NCBI RefSeq assembly: GCF_041146395.1
Contig: NC_090989.1
Coordinates: 285,621,343 to 285,685,342, forward strand
Direction: 5' to 3'
DNA length: 64,000 nt
Origin: Eulemur rufifrons
Lineage: Eukaryota > Chordata > Mammalia > Primates > Lemuridae
The notes under the pieces were generated by a model that made no database searches, had not been told where the DNA came from, and saw only the letters and a program-made list of their open reading frames with translations. The first letter of the stretch is position 1. Every line of letters starts with the position of its first letter. Below are positions 58,890 through 64,000 of the stretch, one piece after another. The translations under genes were made by a program, and so were the position numbers.

Positions 58890-60302
58890 CCCGAGAGGGC
58901 AGCCTGAGCGTTCAGGACAAGGTCAGTGCACCCACCCGTCGCGGGATGGTGGGCCGCCAAGGATTCCAGACCTGACACAGGCCCAGGAGACCTTGTGTGG
59001 GCACCTCCTTGCTTGAGGCAGCTCAGGAAGCAGCCAAGGGACACTCTGCCACAGGACAAGGCACAGGCTGGACGGGCCCCACCCTGCTGGGCCTGCACTG
59101 ATGGGAACCACCACCATGGTGCAGGGACACGTGGGAGGCAAAACCTGAGTGTGGCAACACGGAGCCGGCCTGGGGGGAGGAGAAACGTCCTACTGCGTCC
59201 CCAGTAAAGGACCCCGTGTCCACCCTCCCCCATCCCTGGTAAGGACCCCACACCCATTGTCTACCCTCGTGGCGCTGCCCCCACTGCCCGCCGTCCCTGC
59301 GAAGGTCTTAGCAATCCTGCTGCAGGTCCCTGTGCTGAGGTCCCTTTGTGCCCACGGCCCCTGAGCGAGTCACAGCCATGCAGGCCGAGCCCTGGCCTCT
59401 CTGGCCTCCAGACCGGGGAGAGAAGGTGACTCTGAAGTGCGTGAACTCGCCTGGGGCCTGACGGAGGTACAGTGGGCCAGTGTCTCCGGCCCCAGGGCTA
59501 GTGCCTGAAGGTTCACCTGACAGGCCTTGCTTTGAGTGGCTGTCCTCAGGGAGGGTGGTGACACATCTGCACAGCCAGGTGCTCCCTTCCTGCCCACAGG
59601 AAGGCTCTGCCCAGCCTCACAGACACCCATCTGTCCCAAGGAGCCATTGCTGTCCTGGTGGGCACAGCACCCTCACCAGCCGCTGGGCTCTTGCCTGTCC
59701 CGGGGACCCAGCCTCAGGGGAGGGCGGCAGTCGGTGCGCCCGGCCGATGTCCCGCGTGTTCGGGAAACATGAGGCTGACTGATGTCCTGGCAGATGGGTG
59801 CAGAGGTGACGACCCTGCAGAAAAAGAACGACCCGCAGAGCCCCCGGGGGACCCTACAGAGCCCGTCACGAGACGCCCCCTCTTTCCCCACAGCTGTGGC
59901 CAGTGTGCCAGGCACAAACTTTACCAGCTTCTCTTTAAAAGCCACATTAGAGAAGCAGCTTCCAGTGACATCCTCAGTCCCATCCTGCGTGCGAGGTGGT
60001 CCCCACCCCCCACCCCCAGGCTTATGCCAATGGCTCCCAGGCAGACAGATGCCCTGGGAGAGGAAGGCCACGCTCTGCGCCTCCATCGGAGGGATGGGAA
60101 GCAAGGAGGAAAAAAAAGTCAGGAAAAGCAAGCACTTTGCAAGGTTTTCTTAGTTTGACAGCAGGTGTAGGTTGGGGAGGGGCCCGCAAGCCTGACCCCG
60201 CGTTCCGCTCAGCCACGGGAGGAGACGCACGTTGGTGCTGCTGGTCGAGGGGAACCAGCCAGACGAGATCAGCCGGAACACGCTGATTTCGAGGCTTTGT
60301 GC
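58890..60302. other. Convergent MAMDC4-EDF1 spacer and EDF1 3' UTR
   Basis: No canonical EDF1 poly(A) hexamer is visible on the minus strand here. The minus-strand stretch at 60110-60160, with a poly(T) run and an AACTAAGAAAACC sequence, may be close to its end. Short frames on both strands have no homology that I recognise. Confidence 0.5.
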
Positions 60303-63300
60303 TCACTTCGCCCGGGGCCCCTTCTCGATGGGCTTTCCAATGTCCTTGCCCCGGAGCTTGAGGCCTGAAACGAGCCGTCGGCCCACTGACCACCGCTGCT
60401 CCCCGCTGCAGTGTCGAGGGACAGGGCAGCGCCAGGGTATCCCTGCCCAGCTGCCTCGAGGGGCAGAAGGAGCCCATCTACCCTGAGCACAAGCTCCCTC
60501 CGGGTGTCGAGCTGCCCCCACATCTGCCCAGGGAGGGAGTCGGGGGGGAGGGCACCACTGTCACCCCCCACCCCGGGCTTTCAGCACCCAACATGCCCAG
60601 TTTCACATCTAATTTTGAGAAGAGGGTGAGTCTGACAATCTCAGGTGGTAGGGAACGAACACCTCTTCCCAGGGGCACTAGTCCCCTGTGAGGACCCCCT
60701 TCCGCCCACGCTGACACCAGGGGCAGTGAGACAGCAGGATGTGGCATGTGGGCAGAGCAGTCAGTGGGGGCCACTGACGCGCGCTGTTCCCAGGCTAGGC
60801 TGGCCAGCAGCAGGGGGCGGAGGGAATCTGCACCCGGGAGGGACAGAGACACCACTCCGGAGTCCCCGCCATTGTCCCAACAGCCCGCACTGCCTGGAGC
60901 GGCACAGCTCTCGGGGAAAGTCCCAGTGGCTTCAGAGAACAGGGCGCCCCCGGGGTCACGTCAGCCCTCCTGAGCCCTGTTCTCACCGGCCCCACCCAGG
61001 AGAGGGGCGGCCACCCTGCCAAGACACTCACCAATGGCTCTCTCGATTTTGCCCAGAACCTGGTTATTAGGAATAGCCCGTCCACTCTCATAGTCTGCGA
61101 TCACTTGTGGCTTTTCGTTGATTTTCTAAAGAGAAGATGTGCTTTATACACATCAGTTCAGTAAGGACACGTTGGAAAACTGAAGTGAGACACACACGGG
61201 GCAGCCACCTTCCAGGAGAGCAGGTCTGGGCCACTGTCCCCCCAGCCCGGACAGAGAGCAGCGCTCAGAGGCTGTGGGGCCTGCACCCGCGTGTGGCCGT
61301 CTCTCCTCTGAGGACGGTACAGCTGGTCTGACCTGGCTGCCCCAGGCTTTGGGGCCCCTGGGGGCAAGGGCAAACTGAAGCCCCCAAAGTCACAGGTGGT
61401 GGCGCCCACCCTCCAGGTGCTGGCTACACGCCAGCCACCGCCTGCCTATGCCACAGTCCCGGGAGAAGGGAGAGCTGTCGCGCCTCACCGTGGCCAGGTC
61501 CTTCTGTGTGAGCCCCTTGCTCTGCCGACCCTGTTGGATGACTTTGCCCACTTCGAGGGTCACCCTGTCATGGTGCAGCTCCTCTGTCTCCCGGTCCAGC
61601 TTGGCTGTGTTCTTGGTGATCGAGTGCTGTTTGTTCTGGCCGGCAGCCCCTGGAGTGAGGCGAGAGCAGAGGAGAGGGTCCAGAACTAACCCAAGCAAGA
61701 ACGATTTCACAATGGAAACCAGACCCAGAGAGTGGGCTCCACTACCTGGCGACTTTGAGGCCTTCAGTTTGCCCTTGCCCCCAGGGACCCCAATTCTGCC
61801 CCAAATTCAGCCCTACAAACCTGGAATTCCAGAGTTTTCTCTCAGTTATGGGAAGTGGGCAGAAGGCAACAGTCCCTGCTGCCCTCACACCAACCAGAGC
61901 TGCTCTGAGAAAACCCCAGACACTTCCTAGCTGGCGCCAGCGGTACACAGTCCCTGAGTCCTGACACGTATCCCCGGTGGAAACATGGGTACCTACATTT
62001 CTTGGAAGTCTCCACATCTTCTCCTCGTCTCTGGGCCGCTAAGATGGCCTAGAAAATTGGAAAATGTTTTTTTGATCAAAAGTAGCTTTGCCAGTGTCTA
62101 GCACACACAAATTTAGGCTGCCGTTAGCCAATTAGCATGTTGCTAATGACCAGTGGTTTTGAAGGACTGAATACAATGCTGAGTTTAATAATCCAAGCTC
62201 ATTCTACAAAACCCTCTAAATCGAATATCCTGGAAACTCACAATAAACTGCTGCTAAAAAAACAAAAACAGATCACTTCGTTTGCTGTTGAGAAAAACAA
62301 TCTACTGGATTCTTCTTCTTCTTCTTTTTTTTTTTTTTTTTAGAGACAGGACCTCACTATGTTGGCCTGGCTGGTCTTTAACTCCTGGCCCCAAGCTATC
62401 TTCCCAAGTAACCCAGATTACTGGCAAGCTCTAACGGATTCTTTCTAGAAATCATATTTGAAACACATTGACTTCTCTGCTAGACTCTCCTGCAGAAGCA
62501 GAAAGGAACACCAAGTGTTGGCCTAGTGTGGCCTTCCTCCCCGAATCTGGCTCCTAATAAAACAGAGATGACACATCTCATGGAAACCTGCATTCCCGCT
62601 GGAAACACTGCCAATAACAATCATGCTGTTTGATCTATAGTCACTGATTATTAATCTAATGTATTTGTTGATGCTTCTAACAGCCCATGGGAGCGACTTG
62701 CAGGACATTCTAAGTGTGATATGTTCCAAGATGCTTTCTACAAAACTGTTCACGACTCCTAACTTGTGGCTACTAAATTTCCTTTAAAAGAAAAGGGCAA
62801 GTGAATTTGGTCTTGACCATGCAACTGGTAAGCCCAGAACAGGTCAATACATGTCCGACACCAGGACTGCCAGGACCCCAGCTTGTCCTGGCCTGACTGG
62901 CACTCGGTGCCATCCTGAGGGTACAAACCAGGCAGGGGCAGTGACTGAACAGCACTCCCCACATTACATCTGAGGCACAGCTGCCCTGAGGGTGGGTCAG
63001 CCACACTAGCAACTCCCTGCACCTGAACAGTGCTCAGAGCATGCCCTTCTACCCTTGCAACTGGGGGGAAGCAGGATCCATCCGCACGGAGTCTCTAGGC
63101 CACGCCAGACCAGGGACAGGCACTCCCTGTCCCCAACCCCCCTCTGGTCACCCAGCTCTGTGCCCTCCCCGTCTCCCACCCTGCCTCTTAACTGCTGTCC
63201 ACCCACTGGCCCCTCCGGCCCAGTCCCGCCCCTGTCCCTGTCCCTGTCCCCGCCTCTGGGTCCCACCTCCTGCCCCATCCTGCCACCTGACTCCACCAAC

Positions 63301-63808
63301 AATCCCCGCCCCGTCCCAGTCCCTTCCCTGACCCCATCTTCCCTGGTTCCAGCCCAGTCCCAGGTCCAGCCTCGCCCTGTCCCCTGCCCCATCACCCCTC
63401 CCATCCACTGGCCTTCGCCCTCACACTGGCCCCCAACCCCTAAGCCCGCCCCAGTCTCCTGACCCTTGTCGCTGTCCGTCACCCCGTCCCCCGACCCCGC
63501 CCGTTCCCTGCCCCCTCTTCCTCCTGAACTCCCGCCCCCGGCCCACTTCGGCCCCCCGCACCCTAACCCCAGTCCCCGGCCCTGTCTCTGTCCCCTGACG
63601 GGACTCCACCCCCGCTCCGAGCCGCAACCCCCTGCCCCGCCCCAGCCTTCGACCACCGTCCTCCCGCCAGCCCCCAGCCTTGCCCTGGCCCCGGCCCAGC
63701 GACCAGCCCGGCCGCCCCGCGGCGAGGCACCTGCTTGGATTTGGCCTGGGCAGCTGTGGGGCCCTTCTTGCGCAGCACCGTCACGGTGTCCCAGTCGCTC
63801 TCGGCCAT
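60303..63808 (-). CDS. EDF1: EDF1, endothelial differentiation-related factor 1 / MBF1 (5 exons, 148 aa)
   Basis: Exons in transcript order on the minus strand: 63808-63731, 62048-61997, 61649-61489, 61125-61032, 60364-60303. They sum to 447 nt in phase, with GT-AG introns. The N-terminal MBF1 part starts [16 protein letters not shown]. The Cro/C1-type helix-turn-helix domain covers about residues 81-135 ([19 protein letters not shown], then [19 protein letters not shown]). The protein ends PIEKGPRAK. It appears to match human EDF1 along its whole length, as I remember it. The family bridges TBP and transcription factors, binds calmodulin, and in yeast and mammals marks collided ribosomes (known). 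The gene converges on MAMDC4, and its CpG-island promoter is at the window edge. Confidence 0.97.
62321..62425 (-). mobile_element. Alu fragment, antisense, EDF1 intron 1
   Basis: A T-rich run (62310-62341) is followed by 'agagacaggacctcactatg' and 'ttggcctggctggtctttaa', a short diverged piece of a reverse-complement Alu left arm. It ends abruptly near 62425 in unrelated sequence. Confidence 0.75.
62430..63120. other. EDF1 intron 1, central part
   Basis: AT-richer unique-looking sequence to about 62770, then moderate-GC sequence. Nothing recognisable was found. Confidence 0.6.
63125..63570. repeat. C/T-rich low-complexity tract, EDF1 intron 1
   Basis: The plus strand is dominated by CCCTGTCCC, CCCCGTCC and CCCGCCCC words, including 'cctgtccctgtccctgtccc' near 63232. 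The transcribed minus strand is correspondingly purine-rich (GGGACAGGG type) with many G runs. It is not a clean tandem array. Confidence 0.7.
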
Positions 63809-64000
63809 GGCGCGGCGGGCGGGGGCGGCGGTCCGTCCGGCGGCTCCGCAGCAGCTGCTCGAGACCCGGCGCAGTGACGCGACGTCCCCTCGTCGCCTCC
63901 CCGCTTCCGGCGCTTGCGCCGCGGCCCCGCCTCCGGCTCCCATTGGCCAGCGACTCGGGGGGCGGGCACTTCCCGCAGCCCGGGACCAATCCGTGTCCGG
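63809..64000 (-). promoter_or_regulatory. EDF1: EDF1 CpG-island promoter
   Basis: CpG-dense sequence lies upstream of the EDF1 start, with no TATA box. The minus strand carries a CCAAT box (plus-strand ATTGG at 63942-63946), about 135 bp before the ATG. A plus-strand CCAAT lies at 63984-63988. The window ends here, so the full promoter is not visible. Confidence 0.65.

Overview
The window is nuclear DNA of a primate, most likely a strepsirrhine and probably a lemur. The genes are vertebrate, with many short exons, GT-AG introns, CpG-island promoters and AATAAA-type poly(A) signals. The interspersed repeats include dimeric Alu copies at 16194-16548 and 23862-24189 that carry the middle A-rich segment and right-arm wording I associate with lemur Alus. 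The gene order matches human 9q34.3 (TMEM141 tail, CCDC183, RABL6, AJM1, PHPT1, MAMDC4, EDF1). Gene names rest on reading the spliced exons and comparing them with my memory of the human proteins; no search was run.

Layout: 1-2048 is mostly intergenic, with a probable TMEM141 3' end and an MLT1-type LTR remnant. CCDC183 (+, 14 coding exons, 2049-10100) is followed within a few hundred bases by the CpG island and exon 1 of RABL6 (+, 15 coding exons, 10574-38999). RABL6 intron 1 is 12.3 kb and is filled with old L1/HAL1 sequence, Alus and a MER2-like DNA transposon. Its intron 5 holds a 53-bp minisatellite. AJM1 (+) has one 980-codon coding exon (42925-45867) preceded by apparent non-coding leader exons. 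A G-rich minisatellite (47520-48066) lies just before the PHPT1 promoter, which has three inverted CCAAT boxes and a TISU-type start site. PHPT1 (+, 3 exons) is followed by MAMDC4 (+, 29 coding exons, 1212 aa). EDF1 (-, 5 exons, 148 aa) converges on MAMDC4, and its promoter is at the right edge.

The genes are neighbours rather than a pathway: a sperm and flagellum-linked coiled-coil protein, a Rab-like GTPase, an apical-junction protein, a phosphohistidine phosphatase, an apical endosomal MAM-domain receptor, and a ribosome-associated co-activator. All six reading frames are intact after splicing. I found no new biological system. The observations worth checking are a shifted CCDC183 start codon, a GC-AG intron, a uORF that spans a splice junction in the AJM1 leader, TISU/YY1 elements at PHPT1 and RABL6, a triple NAG acceptor in MAMDC4, and several minisatellites.
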